DNA from: Mesorhizobium_G sp050247155
GTDB lineage: Bacteria; Pseudomonadota; Alphaproteobacteria; Rhizobiales; Rhizobiaceae
Assembly (NCBI GenBank): GCA_050247155.1
Contig: JBFWUS010000025.1
Coordinates: 1-64,000, forward strand
Direction: 5' to 3'
DNA: 64,000 nucleotides
Part shown: in pieces, positions 7,682 through 14,814 of the stretch
How positions within the stretch are numbered: the first letter of the stretch is position 1
Layout of the letters: each line of letters opens with the position of its first letter
Made by a program: the position numbers and the translations under genes
The notes under the pieces: model-generated
What the model saw: the letters and a program-made list of their open reading frames with translations, nothing else
What the model was told of the DNA's origin: nothing
The model's database searches: none

Positions 7682-8562
7682 TTCCAGATTGGACTGTAGC
7701 TGTATTCCGGCTCGCGAGGCTTCGGTTCCGGGCGCTTCCGTACTGGTTTCTCCAGTTCGCGCAGCACAAAGGTTGCCCCGCCGCTTGTGGGCTCCCAAAA
7801 ATCGCTGTCACCTGCCTCAAGTCCGGGAAGGCTAATCGCGTTTGCCAGTGAGTCTGCCGTCCATCCGCTGCGGTCGGGAAGAAATTTCACGCGTTCAAAC
7901 AGGCCGCGAACGCACTTGAGGCCGCCGCCGTCGTCGTACTTTAGGTAACCCTCGACCGGCCCTCCTCTGCGGCGGTGTTCGCTCAACGCCACTTTGCCTT
8001 GCAGAGCTTCTTGAAGCGGAGAAGACGGATTACCCTCGCCTGCCCAGAGCACAATTCGGTCGCGCTCAAGTTCCTCCTTCCACTCGTTGGGCGAGCTCCG
8101 TCCCGCTTCTGGCTTCTCGAGCCTCTCCGCGCCGGCCGGCAAGTCATTGTTCACCGCCGCGACCGCGATATCGGCCTCCGCGATGGCGCGCAGGATATCG
8201 CGGATTTCGCCGGCCGCACGTGGATACTGCTGCCACAACTTTTCGCGCGCCGTGTCGGCCAAGGCCTTTGCCTCGGCGTAGCGCTTGGCTCGCCCGTCTT
8301 CGGCCTCGGCGGCGAGGGCCTTTTCCAGATCGGCCTCCAACTTCGCCGCACGTGCGCGGGCCTGGTCGGCGACAATCTTCTGGTCAACTTGCTCGTCGAG
8401 CAGCGCGCGAAGAGCCGCCGGCGCTTCGGTAAGCAACGCGGCCTCGTAGTTCTTCTTTGCCGTGGCTACGGCGGCGTCAGCTTCGGTTGCGGTGGTGCGG
8501 GCGGCGTCGAGCGCCGCTGTGATTTCGGCGCTCGAAGCAACCGCTTTTTTGATTTTAGTCAT
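7678..8562 (-). CDS. Coiled-coil phage protein (scaffold-like), function unknown
   Basis: The 294-residue product starts MTKIKKAVASSAEITAALDAA. Residues about 10-110 form a long alanine/glutamate/lysine-rich helix of coiled-coil type, like phage scaffold proteins. The C-terminal part (about 150-294) is globular with several Trp residues, and the tail is proline- and lysine-rich. The start at 8562 overlaps the ClpP-like gene stop (TAATG), which decides it over an upstream frame extension. Its place right after a prohead protease is where scaffold or decoration proteins normally sit, but no major capsid gene follows. Confidence 0.65.
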   Translation of the reverse strand: MTKIKKAVASSAEITAALDAARTTATEADAAVATAKKNYEAALLTEAPAALRALLDEQVDQKIVADQARARAAKLEADLEKALAAEAEDGRAKRYAEAKALADTAREKLWQQYPRAAGEIRDILRAIAEADIAVAAVNNDLPAGAERLEKPEAGRSSPNEWKEELERDRIVLWAGEGNPSSPLQEALQGKVALSEHRRRGGPVEGYLKYDDGGGLKCVRGLFERVKFLPDRSGWTADSLANAISLPGLEAGDSDFWEPTSGGATFVLRELEKPVRKRPEPKPREPEYSYSPIWK

Positions 8563-9272
8563 TATCGCTTTCCATGTCGTTTGTTGTGCGTGGCCACGAT
8601 TTTCGACCAACCATGCGGGTCGCTTTTGGGTGGAACCGGGATGCCCGGCTTTAGTGTTCCCAGCTCGCTCAGAACGCGACGCCAACTGTCCCGCGCCTCG
8701 GTCTGCGCGTCAGCGCGCTTCGCCGCGATCGATGCGAACACGGCTTTGGCCTTGGGGTATCTGCCATATTCAAAGGATGCGAACGGTTCGGCGCGGCGAT
8801 CCGCAATCGCGTCCGCGAAGCCTGCAGCTACGGCGGCAGGACCGTCGAACCACGTTTCGGCCTTCATAAGCGCGCGTGCTTCGCTTTCCGACTTCCCGCT
8901 ACGCTTTGCATAAATCCGCGCATACGACTTGGCGAAAGCTTCGAGCTGTTCGATCGTCTTGGCGTGATCCTCGGAGTTGCCAATCGTGATGTTCATGGGA
9001 TCGTGGATCATAAGGATCGCACCATCGGCCATGATGATGCGCTTTCCGGCCATAGCAATCAGGCTGGCTGCGCTTGCTGCGATACCGCGAACCTCGACGC
9101 CCACGTGACCCGGATGCGCGGTCAATGCCGCGTGAATCGCAGCGCCCTCAGCTGCATCGCCACCGCCGCTGTTTATATAGACGGTGACGTCGCCGGTCTG
9201 CGGAAGTTGCCGCTGGACGGAGGCGGCGGTGAAATTTTCGCCGACGATGCCGTGAAGTTGGATTTCGATCAT
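8562..9272 (-). CDS. ClpP-like phage prohead protease
   Basis: The 236-residue protein begins MIEIQLHGIVGENFTA and has the ClpP fold landmarks: YINSGGGDAAEG, GIAASAASLIAMAG with catalytic Ser67, LMIHDP with His90, and ETWFDGPAAVAAGFAD in the place that carries the Asp. Such enzymes in phages process scaffold and capsid proteins during head maturation. The start at 9272 is preferred to one 15 bases upstream because it directly opens the fold. The gene is the first of the coupled leftward chain that includes the coiled-coil protein and tail chaperone. Confidence 0.87.
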   Translation of the reverse strand: MIEIQLHGIVGENFTAASVQRQLPQTGDVTVYINSGGGDAAEGAAIHAALTAHPGHVGVEVRGIAASAASLIAMAGKRIIMADGAILMIHDPMNITIGNSEDHAKTIEQLEAFAKSYARIYAKRSGKSESEARALMKAETWFDGPAAVAAGFADAIADRRAEPFASFEYGRYPKAKAVFASIAAKRADAQTEARDSWRRVLSELGTLKPGIPVPPKSDPHGWSKIVATHNKRHGKR

Positions 9273-9311
9273 GGGCTTGCAGCCCACATGGTTTTCGTCA
9301 TGTTGATTTTC

Positions 9312-9653
9312 CTACTGAGGTTTGCCACCCAGCCGCTGCCGAATCGCGGCGAGCGGCACTGCGATTGCAGCGTGGGTGGGTGGGGCTTCGGTAATGCCGT
9401 TCGCGGCGGCGTATGCTGTGGCGCAACGCATTCGCGCGACCCGGTTGGCGGTTGCCAGCGCGACGTGCGGCGGACCTGCGCCGCCTTGTATAAGGGCCGC
9501 CCAGATCGCCAGCACGACAAGGTCGTCGCGGTCAAAGACCCGCGCCTTGCCGACCATTCGGCCAAGGTTGTGATCGGGCGCTCGCGCAAACCAAGTACGC
9601 AGCGCCGCCTCTGCAACGCCGATGCGGCGTGCGGCTTCAGAAATCTTCAGCAT
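9312..9653 (-). CDS. MerR-like helix-turn-helix protein
   Basis: The 113-residue product begins MLKISEAARRIGVAEAALRTW, a MerR/excisionase-type helix-turn-helix. GRMVGKARVFDRDDLVVLAI follows as the wing and second helix. The C-terminal half is alanine-rich and helical and could bring two subunits together. An in-frame TTG lies five codons upstream. It precedes the prohead protease gene on the same strand by about 40 bases, and a set of hairpins lies upstream, so it may control the structural module. DNA target unknown. Confidence 0.7.
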   Translation of the reverse strand: MLKISEAARRIGVAEAALRTWFARAPDHNLGRMVGKARVFDRDDLVVLAIWAALIQGGAGPPHVALATANRVARMRCATAYAAANGITEAPPTHAAIAVPLAAIRQRLGGKPQ

Positions 9654-9686
9654 TTTGAAAAATTTCAAAGGTCGGAGGAAAGGTTT

Positions 9687-9718
9687 GGGCCGCGTCCGAC
9701 TCCAGAAGGACGCGGCCC
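9687..9718. terminator. Perfect 11-bp hairpin
   Basis: GGGCCGCGTCC and GGACGCGGCCC flank a 10-base loop. It lies between the leftward genes at 9892 and 9653. Neither side has a strong T-run, so it may be a weak intrinsic terminator or an RNA-processing or stability element. Confidence 0.45.
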
Positions 9719-9787
9719 ATTCTGCCGGCTACCTGAACTTGGCCGGCAACGCGCCGGGACGAACGGCGCGAACTGTGAAAGAGAAAG

Positions 9788-9805
9788 AGCGGGCCTTGGC
9801 CCGCT
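9788..9805 (-). terminator. Rho-independent terminator, leftward
   Basis: AGCGGGCC and GGCCCGCT meet with two bases between them, and on the minus strand the stem is followed by TCTTTCTCTTT. This fits termination of the leftward gene that ends at 9892. Confidence 0.55.
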
Positions 9806-9856
9806 TAAATGAGCGCACCAAGGACGAGATGTGCGCCTACCCCTTGGGGTTTTTGC

Positions 9857-9880
9857 GGGCGCGATTTGGCACACGCGCCC
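9857..9880. terminator. 7-bp hairpin before a T-run on the plus strand
   Basis: GGGCGCG and CGCGCCC flank a 10-base loop. On the plus strand a T-rich run follows within 6 bases, inside the end of the leftward gene at 9892. It may block transcription entering from the left. Confidence 0.4.
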
Positions 9881-9891
9881 CGAGATTTTTT

Positions 9892-10797
9892 TCAGGCAGT
9901 CTTCAGCGCGTCCAGCGCCCATCGGCCGGCTTCGCGCATCGCACGCTTGCCGACGCGATCGGCGTAGCCGCCTTTGTATCCATGTGCCCTACCGACGCCG
10001 GCAAGGTCGGCGCGCGCCAACATCAACTCGATCGTCAAAAATATGCGGTCAGGCATGTTAGGGAGATCTTGTTCATCGACTTTGCGGACGTCGCCCTTCC
10101 GCTTTCCGGCCTTGGCCTTGCCCAAGCCGCCTGCCGCTCCAAGAAAGGTCGCGCCTTCGGCGATGGCCGGAGCGCAATATCCAAACCGGCAATCGGGATG
10201 AAATGGGTATGCGGGTCGCTGCGGTTTGATCGCAAACACGCCGGAGTGCCAGCCGCTGTAATTGGTCGTGGCGGCCGACTCTAGATCGCCAAGCCGCGCA
10301 CGGACGCCGGGCTGGGCAAGATGAGCCTCCGTGCCGCACAAGACACGCGCGTTGGGGCGGCGACGGGCGAGATAGCCGCCGTCGATCTTGCCGCGCCATA
10401 GTGGCAGCGTCGGATCGACAGGGCGCGGCGCATACTGCGCCTCGTTCAGATTCTTATTCGGGCCGCGCGGCTTGCCGTCCCTGCGCCGGTCCAAGCTAGT
10501 CAGGCCTGGCTCGACGACGTTGTCGTTGGCGGCTTCTGGTAGCATGCGACGAGCAAAAAGCCACAAAGCCGCAGCGGCTCTCTTGTCCTCTTTCTTCAGC
10601 CAATTCCACGCCGGCCGCAACGAGCGGGAGCGGATTCGTTTTTTCGGCGGTTCGTTATCGTTGGCTGCCAGGAGTTGATCGGCCGTCTTCTCGGCGGCGC
10701 GACGCGCGGCTGCTGTTCGCGCCAGTGCATACCGGCTTGGCAAGCGCACATTATCGTTGACCTCGTCAACGACGAGGAGGTCTGCATTCAGATGCAT
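9892..10797 (-). CDS. 301-residue hypothetical phage-region protein
   Basis: The product begins MHLNADLLVVDEVNDNVRLP and contains three Asn-Asp-Asn motifs (VNDNV, AANDNEPP, EAANDNV), a wording frequent in rhizobial phage and plasmid proteins. The middle is basic (PKKRIRSRSLRPAWNWLKKE). The C-terminal half has a segment with paired His/Cys residues (FHPDCRFGYC) that could bind a metal, and ends in a helical region (LTIELMLARADLAG). I do not recognise the family and no head or tail role can be assigned. It is monocistronic, with its own upstream control region and a terminator at 9788-9805. Confidence 0.6.
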   Translation of the reverse strand: MHLNADLLVVDEVNDNVRLPSRYALARTAAARRAAEKTADQLLAANDNEPPKKRIRSRSLRPAWNWLKKEDKRAAAALWLFARRMLPEAANDNVVEPGLTSLDRRRDGKPRGPNKNLNEAQYAPRPVDPTLPLWRGKIDGGYLARRRPNARVLCGTEAHLAQPGVRARLGDLESAATTNYSGWHSGVFAIKPQRPAYPFHPDCRFGYCAPAIAEGATFLGAAGGLGKAKAGKRKGDVRKVDEQDLPNMPDRIFLTIELMLARADLAGVGRAHGYKGGYADRVGKRAMREAGRWALDALKTA

Positions 10798-10953
10798 TTT
10801 AGCGAGTCCTAATTTCCGGTGGCCGGATCGTAGTCCGGGCTGCACACGGCGGGTTGGTTCCCGGCGGGCCCTATTAGCCGCCTTTTTCGGCGGTCATTGT
10901 TGATGAGATACATATAGTGTTTTGCAACGAAACCCGCCACTCGGCGTCCGCAA

Positions 10954-10986
10954 AAGTGTTACCCAAGTAGCGCCAACGTAACACTT
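10954..10986. promoter_or_regulatory. 9-bp inverted repeat, operator candidate
   Basis: AAGTGTTAC and GTAACACTT are perfect reverse complements separated by 15 bases. A third related half-site, CTGTTACCCA, occurs near 11040, and the first half-site is also followed by CCA. Two to three half-sites of TGTTAC suggest binding of a dimeric phage repressor or initiator. Confidence 0.45.
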
Positions 10987-11001
10987 CCCGCGCAACAATA
11001 T

Positions 11002-11015
11002 TTTGTATATACAAA
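11002..11015. promoter_or_regulatory. 14-bp perfect palindrome TTTGTATATACAAA
   Basis: The palindrome has no central spacer and sits in the most AT-rich part of the control region, close to the 10954-10986 repeat. It may be a repressor site or an easily melted element. Confidence 0.4.
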
Positions 11016-11189
11016 TACTTAAGCGCAGGCAGCGTTAAACTGTTACCCAGTTTTTGACCTTCTTAATCGCGGACAGCCTTGGGCTCCGCGCCCGCTAGGT
11101 GGGCAAATGCCCAGCAAGGTTCCTATGATGGGGGGGGTATGCAACGCCTACGATCGCCCGCCTATTGGTACAGATGCTTATACACGGCT

Positions 11190-11237
11190 ATGCCAGTCAT
11201 AAAATGTAGTGGCATTTATGGTAAAAGTATGCCATAA
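11190..11237. promoter_or_regulatory. Three phased ATGCCA/TGGCAT sites
   Basis: ATGCCA (11190-11195), TGGCAT (11210-11215) and ATGCCA (11229-11234) lie with centres 19-20 bases apart, about two helical turns. TTATGG/CCATAA (11216-11221 and 11232-11237) adds a further inverted repeat. They precede the gene at 11294 by about 60 bases and may be its operators. Confidence 0.4.
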
Positions 11238-11293
11238 GCCAACCTGTCGACGCGACCCTCTTCGCGTCGTCGCCATCGCAAAGGAGCTATGAC

Positions 11294-11818
11294 ATGGCAA
11301 AGGCAATCATGGTGTTCACCGGGCGCGGTATCACGCAGATCATCGACGACGGCGGCTCGCAGGCTTGGGCACTCGACCCTAAGCGTGCCCGGAAGTGTGA
11401 GTATCTGGTTTGTGTGCAGAACTACCCCGGCGAGGCGTGGGCCAAGCCCGAGGCGCCTCAGGGCACTGCTTTCTTGCTCGGACGCATCAGCGGTGTGGAA
11501 TACGCAGGCGACGAGCACGGCGACAACAGGTACATTGTTGAAATTTCGGAATACGCTGAATTGCCGAATATCGAGAACCTGTGGCACGGCTGGCGTAACC
11601 CGGTGAAGTATACCAGCCTCGATGAGTTGTATCTCGATCCTGAACGGCTGACTTGGCATCGCATGCCGGTCGGGGGGATCGAGAGCCATGTGAAGGCAGA
11701 AAAGAAGGAGGACCGCCCGACCGGGGCGGTTCCCCTAACAATCCCACAGGCGAAAGCCGGTCTTGCTCTCCAATTCGGCGTCGATGTGAGCGCGATTGAG
11801 ATCACGATCAAGGGGTAA
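11294..11818 (+). CDS. 174-residue hypothetical protein
   Basis: An AAGGAG site eight bases before ATG 11294 gives a clear start. The product (MAKAIMVFTGRGITQIIDDG) carries a central region CEYLVCVQNYPGEAW followed by FLLGRISGVEYAG, and a C-terminal lysine-rich linker before a small helical end (ALQFGVDVSAIEITIKG). No family is recognised. It is the only rightward gene of its size in the phage region, has its own promoter region, and meets the deoxyribosyltransferase-like gene tail to tail with a 2-base gap. Confidence 0.65.
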   Translation: MAKAIMVFTGRGITQIIDDGGSQAWALDPKRARKCEYLVCVQNYPGEAWAKPEAPQGTAFLLGRISGVEYAGDEHGDNRYIVEISEYAELPNIENLWHGWRNPVKYTSLDELYLDPERLTWHRMPVGGIESHVKAEKKEDRPTGAVPLTIPQAKAGLALQFGVDVSAIEITIKG

Positions 11819-11820
11819 TG

Positions 11821-12624
11821 CTACTCCTGCTCGCTGACCGTGTGCTGCTTAACCAATCCGCCATGTGATCGCTCAGCCGCCAAGCCACGGAACCGCCTTT
11901 CAAGACCGTCGCGAAGTTGGCGCATGTTGCTAAAGAAGATTGTTGGGTAGTCTTTCAGATCGAACTCCAGCTTGGTTCCCTCTCGGGCGACATATATCGG
12001 AAGCTTACCCATGCCTTGGGCGTACCCCGCCTCAAAGAAGACGTTTGGGCGGGCATCGGTAAGGTCCGCCACCACAAACTCCGCCTTGCGAATACTTTCC
12101 AGCAGCCGGTCTGTAATGCGCTCGTTGCTCTGCACCTCGTCTACCCGCTCGGCGTTTAAGCCGCACGCATTGGCGGCGGCCTTAATGGCATCCAGCACGT
12201 CATCATATTCTGGCTTAGCCGCCGCCATCGGCATCGCGATGAACACATATCCGCTTACCACACCGACACCCGTCGTCGGCTCTATGCTTGGGACCGTTGA
12301 CATCCGTTTTTGGTATCCTGGGTCTCGCAGAACGCCGATCGTGCGATCGAGCATATCGACGATGCTGGGGACCAAAGACATCCCATAGTTGCGCTCAAAC
12401 AGGGAGCCGAAAGCGTCTACATTGTTCATTACCAGACCACCGACGGCTGGTGGCGGTGCGATTGTAAAAGTGTGAAAGCAGCCGGCCTCAATCACTTCGC
12501 GCCTGACCGCCAGAACTTGCTGATTGATCTTACTGCGCAATGCCGGGGTTGGGCTTATCTCCCAACCTGCCAGCATCGCCCCGAATTCCTCAAGCCGCCG
12601 AATGCGTTCTTCGATATCGTCCAT
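11821..12624 (-). CDS. Nucleoside 2-deoxyribosyltransferase-like protein, candidate immune effector
   Basis: The 267-residue protein has an N-terminal helical region (1-120) and a C-terminal nucleoside-deoxyribosyltransferase-like Rossmann domain (about 126-235). Its motifs are YVFIAMPM, ERVDEVQSNERITDRLLESI, FVVADLTDARPNVFFEAGYA and KLPIYVA. Glu198 in NVFFEAGYA is in the place of the family's catalytic Glu. Domains of this type, related to TIR and SLOG folds, occur in bacterial nucleotide-based immunity, where they act on nucleotides or NAD-like ligands. Housekeeping deoxyribosyltransferases lack the long N-terminal extension. No cyclase or other partner is adjacent, so the immune role is inference. 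Confidence 0.72.
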   Translation of the reverse strand: MDDIEERIRRLEEFGAMLAGWEISPTPALRSKINQQVLAVRREVIEAGCFHTFTIAPPPAVGGLVMNNVDAFGSLFERNYGMSLVPSIVDMLDRTIGVLRDPGYQKRMSTVPSIEPTTGVGVVSGYVFIAMPMAAAKPEYDDVLDAIKAAANACGLNAERVDEVQSNERITDRLLESIRKAEFVVADLTDARPNVFFEAGYAQGMGKLPIYVAREGTKLEFDLKDYPTIFFSNMRQLRDGLERRFRGLAAERSHGGLVKQHTVSEQE

Positions 12625-12828
12625 TTTTCGCGGATAGCATAAGCCAGATGTATATCAACTAGCGCGGGTGCTGCCTTTCGTGAATTTCGCGGAGAAAGCC
12701 ACAAGCCCTGCAAGGCGTCAGCGCGCCTCGGAGCCCGCCGTCACCTTTTTCCCCAAGCGCGGCGTCCAAAGTGGGCCACGGGTTGGCAGGAGCACTTGCC
12801 AAGGCCCCGATGATCGGCGATCAAATAA

Positions 12829-13002
12829 ATGTGGTTCTCCAAAGAATTCGATCAATGGAGAACTGCGCCCTTGGCCCGAAAGCCTTCCCATCCCAAGCCT
12901 TGGTGGCATCTAAATCGCGACGAAGTGTTCAAGCTACTGATCCCTGTGTTCGGCACGATCACCACCCTGACAGTTACCGCCCTATGGCAATGGCTTTTCT
13001 AG
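12829..13002 (+). CDS. 57-residue membrane protein
   Basis: The frame starts MWFSKEFDQWRTAPLARK, has a Trp-rich middle (HPKPWWHLNRDEVFKLL) and ends in a hydrophobic segment (LIPVFGTITTLTVTALWQWLF) that could span the membrane, with TAG directly after. The amphipathic middle plus C-terminal helix looks like a genuine small membrane protein. The ribosome site is weak. It is upstream of the ParB relics and downstream of the deoxyribosyltransferase-like gene, which is divergent from it. Function unknown. Confidence 0.5.
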   Translation: MWFSKEFDQWRTAPLARKPSHPKPWWHLNRDEVFKLLIPVFGTITTLTVTALWQWLF

Positions 13003-13142
13003 CCGCCAGAAACGCCCACGGGCACCGCTTGACGGCCTGTGGGCAGTCTCGTGCCGCCGGCGCGCCCGTGGGCTTGAGCGGGCCGCCCAATGTTGGCGGT
13101 GTTCATTGTCGCCTGGTTGCCGTGCCGATCGATGTACGATCT

Positions 13143-13167
13143 TTCACTTGAAGCCGTTTCAAGTGAA
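13143..13167. promoter_or_regulatory. 10-bp inverted repeat
   Basis: TTCACTTGAA and TTCAAGTGAA are separated by GCCGT. The repeat overlaps the end of the truncated leftward ParB-like relic. It could be an operator left from the gene that once flanked it, or a terminator stem; no T-run is seen. Confidence 0.4.
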
Positions 13168-13430
13168 GATTTCACGCGTCTTTCGACCGGCGTCAACTTG
13201 TGGAAAAATTTCCACGAGTCTGTCGGTGCGCTGGCCTTGGCGACTGCCCATTTCGGCTCGTAGCGCCTCAGCAATGGCGACCCGTTCCGACGGCGTCCAA
13301 GGCTTGGACAATTCGTTCGCGTCGTTCTCGCCACGCAAGATGCTGTCGAGATTGACACGGCGCACTGGAATGCGCGACCAGCCAAGGCTTTCAAAGGCGC
13401 GTTGGCGGCGGCCGGTTAGTTGCCTTGTGC
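13159..13430 (-). pseudogene. Truncated ParB-like protein, leftward relic
   Basis: The leftward frame reads TGRRQRAFESLGWSRIPV, then RRVNLDSILRGENDANELSK, then WTPSERVAIAEALRAEMGSR, then TREIFT and stop. This is the middle of a ParB-like nuclease protein: the GxRRxxAxxxLGWxxIPV core, then the L..I..GE..EN segment, then TPSE..AIAEAL. The N-terminal half is missing beyond about 13430, where the opposed relic begins. The C-terminal helix-turn-helix after TREI is also gone. Both ends are therefore lost. Confidence 0.6.
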
Positions 13431-13466
13431 GGGCTTGCTACGCCGCCTGCGCCTCCACGAACTCGC

Positions 13467-13673
13467 CGGCATCTGAACGAAAGCCAGCGGGCGATGGTCG
13501 CAGCGCGGCTGGCGACGTTGGCGAAAGGGCAAAGAGCGGACAGGGTAGATGGATCAATTGATCTACCTACGGCATCCACCATGCTGAACGTATCGCAGCC
13601 GTCTATCAAGCGCGCATCTGTTGTCCAACGCGACGCCACGCCGGAACTCGCCGCCGCAGTTGATGCGGGCTAA
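13467..13673 (+). pseudogene. Truncated ParB-like partner protein, rightward relic
   Basis: RHLNESQRAMVAARLATL, then DLPTASTMLNVSQPSIKRAS, then APELAAAVDAG-type wording matches the segment that follows the ParB nuclease domain in many phage and plasmid proteins (helix plus helix-turn-helix). The nuclease domain that should precede it is absent and the frame stops at 13673 where relatives continue. It lies head to head with another ParB-like relic of the opposite strand, a sign of rearrangement. Confidence 0.6.
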
Positions 13674-13674
13674 G

Positions 13675-14814
13675 TCATGCCGCCTCCGGCAGTGCCGACT
13701 CAAAAGCAGCGCCGGCAGCGTCAACGCGACCGATGAGTTCGAATTCCCTTCCCGCCTCCCATGCAAGGATCGTGTATTTGATCCGCGCGCCGATTAACTC
13801 CCCGCCTACCGCAGCGTCCAGTTGCCCGAGTTCGTCCCGGGTCAGGGGGACAGTTGCTGTTTCGTGGCCGAGGTCGTCGGCAGTCAGATCATTGAACCGA
13901 ACGCGAATGAAACCATCAGGGCGAGCCTCAATGATCGTCAGGTCGCGGACGACATCGTCGCGTTCCGATTCAACGTATGCGGCCGACAGGAACTCCTTGT
14001 CGCCTTCGCGGCTCGTGGACATCCAGACATTCCGCCGCACGAGAGCGAGTGCTTCTTTGTCACTTGCATCCGGCTCCAACTCGACGCCGGCTGCTTCAAG
14101 AAACCCAGCGAACGGGTCGTCGAACACCGGCAAGTGCAGTTTGAAATTCCTCCCGCCAAAACTCTTTAGGGCAACCACCAGCGATCGCTTTCTGGTTTTT
14201 TGGGTGGTCTCAAACTTGGCATGCACGATTTTCCACAACGCAAAGCCCGGCGGCCCTTTGCGCGTTTTGGACTTCTCATTCGTCTTTCCCGCCGCACCTG
14301 GGCGCGCCTCTAGGCGCGCGCCCTTTCTTGGGGCGGCTATATTCTTTTCTTTAGAAAAGGTATTGGTCCCCCGCTTGGGGGACTCCCCCCGTGCCATTTG
14401 GGGGACTCCCATTTGGGGGACTCCCGTTTGGGGGACTCCCGTTTGGGGGACTCCCTCTGCCGTAGATCGGCAGTCGACAATTGGGTTTCCGCCGTTGCGG
14501 TCGCGGACGTAAATCGCGCCCCGGAACCACCAGTTCACGCCATATCGCGTCGGATCGACGTGGGTCGCCTTGCGGACGACGAATACGCGGCCGTCGCCCA
14601 AAACCTCCGGCATGTAGCGGTTCACAATCTTCTTCGTCGTTGTAGCGCCGTTGGCCAGGTAGGTGAGCGAGCACTCGGAATATTGCGTGTCCAAGCTCCA
14701 GCTCTTGGCAATCGTGGCGATGATGGCGCTCTTGACCTTTGACAGTGTGCGATCCTGCGCAAGGTCTTCGTGGAATGCCGCCTTGTCGGCTGCGCGAACG
14801 CGTTCCCAACTCAT
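13675..14814 (-). CDS. 379-residue replication-module protein with internal tandem repeat, function unknown
   Basis: The product starts MSWERVRAADKAAFHEDLAQ. Its N-terminal third (about 1-115) looks like a DNA-binding winged helix (TIAKSWSLDTQYSECSLTYLA, TTKKIVNRYMPEVLGDGRVF). A linker then holds four near-identical GVPQ(T/M) repeats and a lysine-rich tail of the linker. The C-terminal half (about 180-379) is globular and ends GRVDAAGAAFESALPEAA. ATG 14814 overlaps the upstream gene's stop by four bases. Upstream partners (winged helix, SpoVG-like, excisionase) suggest a phage replication or regulation module. I do not recognise the family. Confidence 0.6.
   Translation of the reverse strand: MSWERVRAADKAAFHEDLAQDRTLSKVKSAIIATIAKSWSLDTQYSECSLTYLANGATTTKKIVNRYMPEVLGDGRVFVVRKATHVDPTRYGVNWWFRGAIYVRDRNGGNPIVDCRSTAEGVPQTGVPQTGVPQMGVPQMARGESPKRGTNTFSKEKNIAAPRKGARLEARPGAAGKTNEKSKTRKGPPGFALWKIVHAKFETTQKTRKRSLVVALKSFGGRNFKLHLPVFDDPFAGFLEAAGVELEPDASDKEALALVRRNVWMSTSREGDKEFLSAAYVESERDDVVRDLTIIEARPDGFIRVRFNDLTADDLGHETATVPLTRDELGQLDAAVGGELIGARIKYTILAWEAGREFELIGRVDAAGAAFESALPEAA
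14375..14455. repeat. 15-bp coding minisatellite
   Basis: Five copies of TTGGGGGACTCCC lie at 14375, 14398, 14413, 14428 and 14443. The last four have an exact 15-base period; the first is offset by 23 bases. Each unit contains the inverted repeat GGGAGTCCC. On the minus strand they encode GVPQ(T/M) repeats in the linker of the 13675-14814 protein. Confidence 0.8.

Larger units (their letters stand above)
10798..11293. other. Non-coding control region with several palindromes
   Basis: No gene is visible in these 496 bases between the leftward gene at 10797 and the rightward gene at 11294. The region holds a hairpin CCGCC-TTTTTC-GGCGG (10878-10893), a long inverted repeat (10954-10986), an AT-rich palindrome (11002-11015), a TGGGCA-AA-TGCCCA repeat (11100-11113) and three ATGCCA/TGGCAT sites (11190-11234). 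It is much AT-richer than its surroundings around 10990-11050. It looks like a divergent regulatory region of the phage element and may include an origin or switch. Confidence 0.5.

Noticed and set aside
12660..12828. Peptides resembling the start of a P27-type small terminase (RRKPQALQG, then EPAVTFFPKRG in another frame)
   Set aside because: The match is short, needs a frameshift and has no supporting neighbour. Possibly a relic, not reported as a feature.
13391..13639. 82-codon minus-strand frame opposite the rightward ParB relic
   Set aside because: Shadow of the relic; no homology-like wording of its own.
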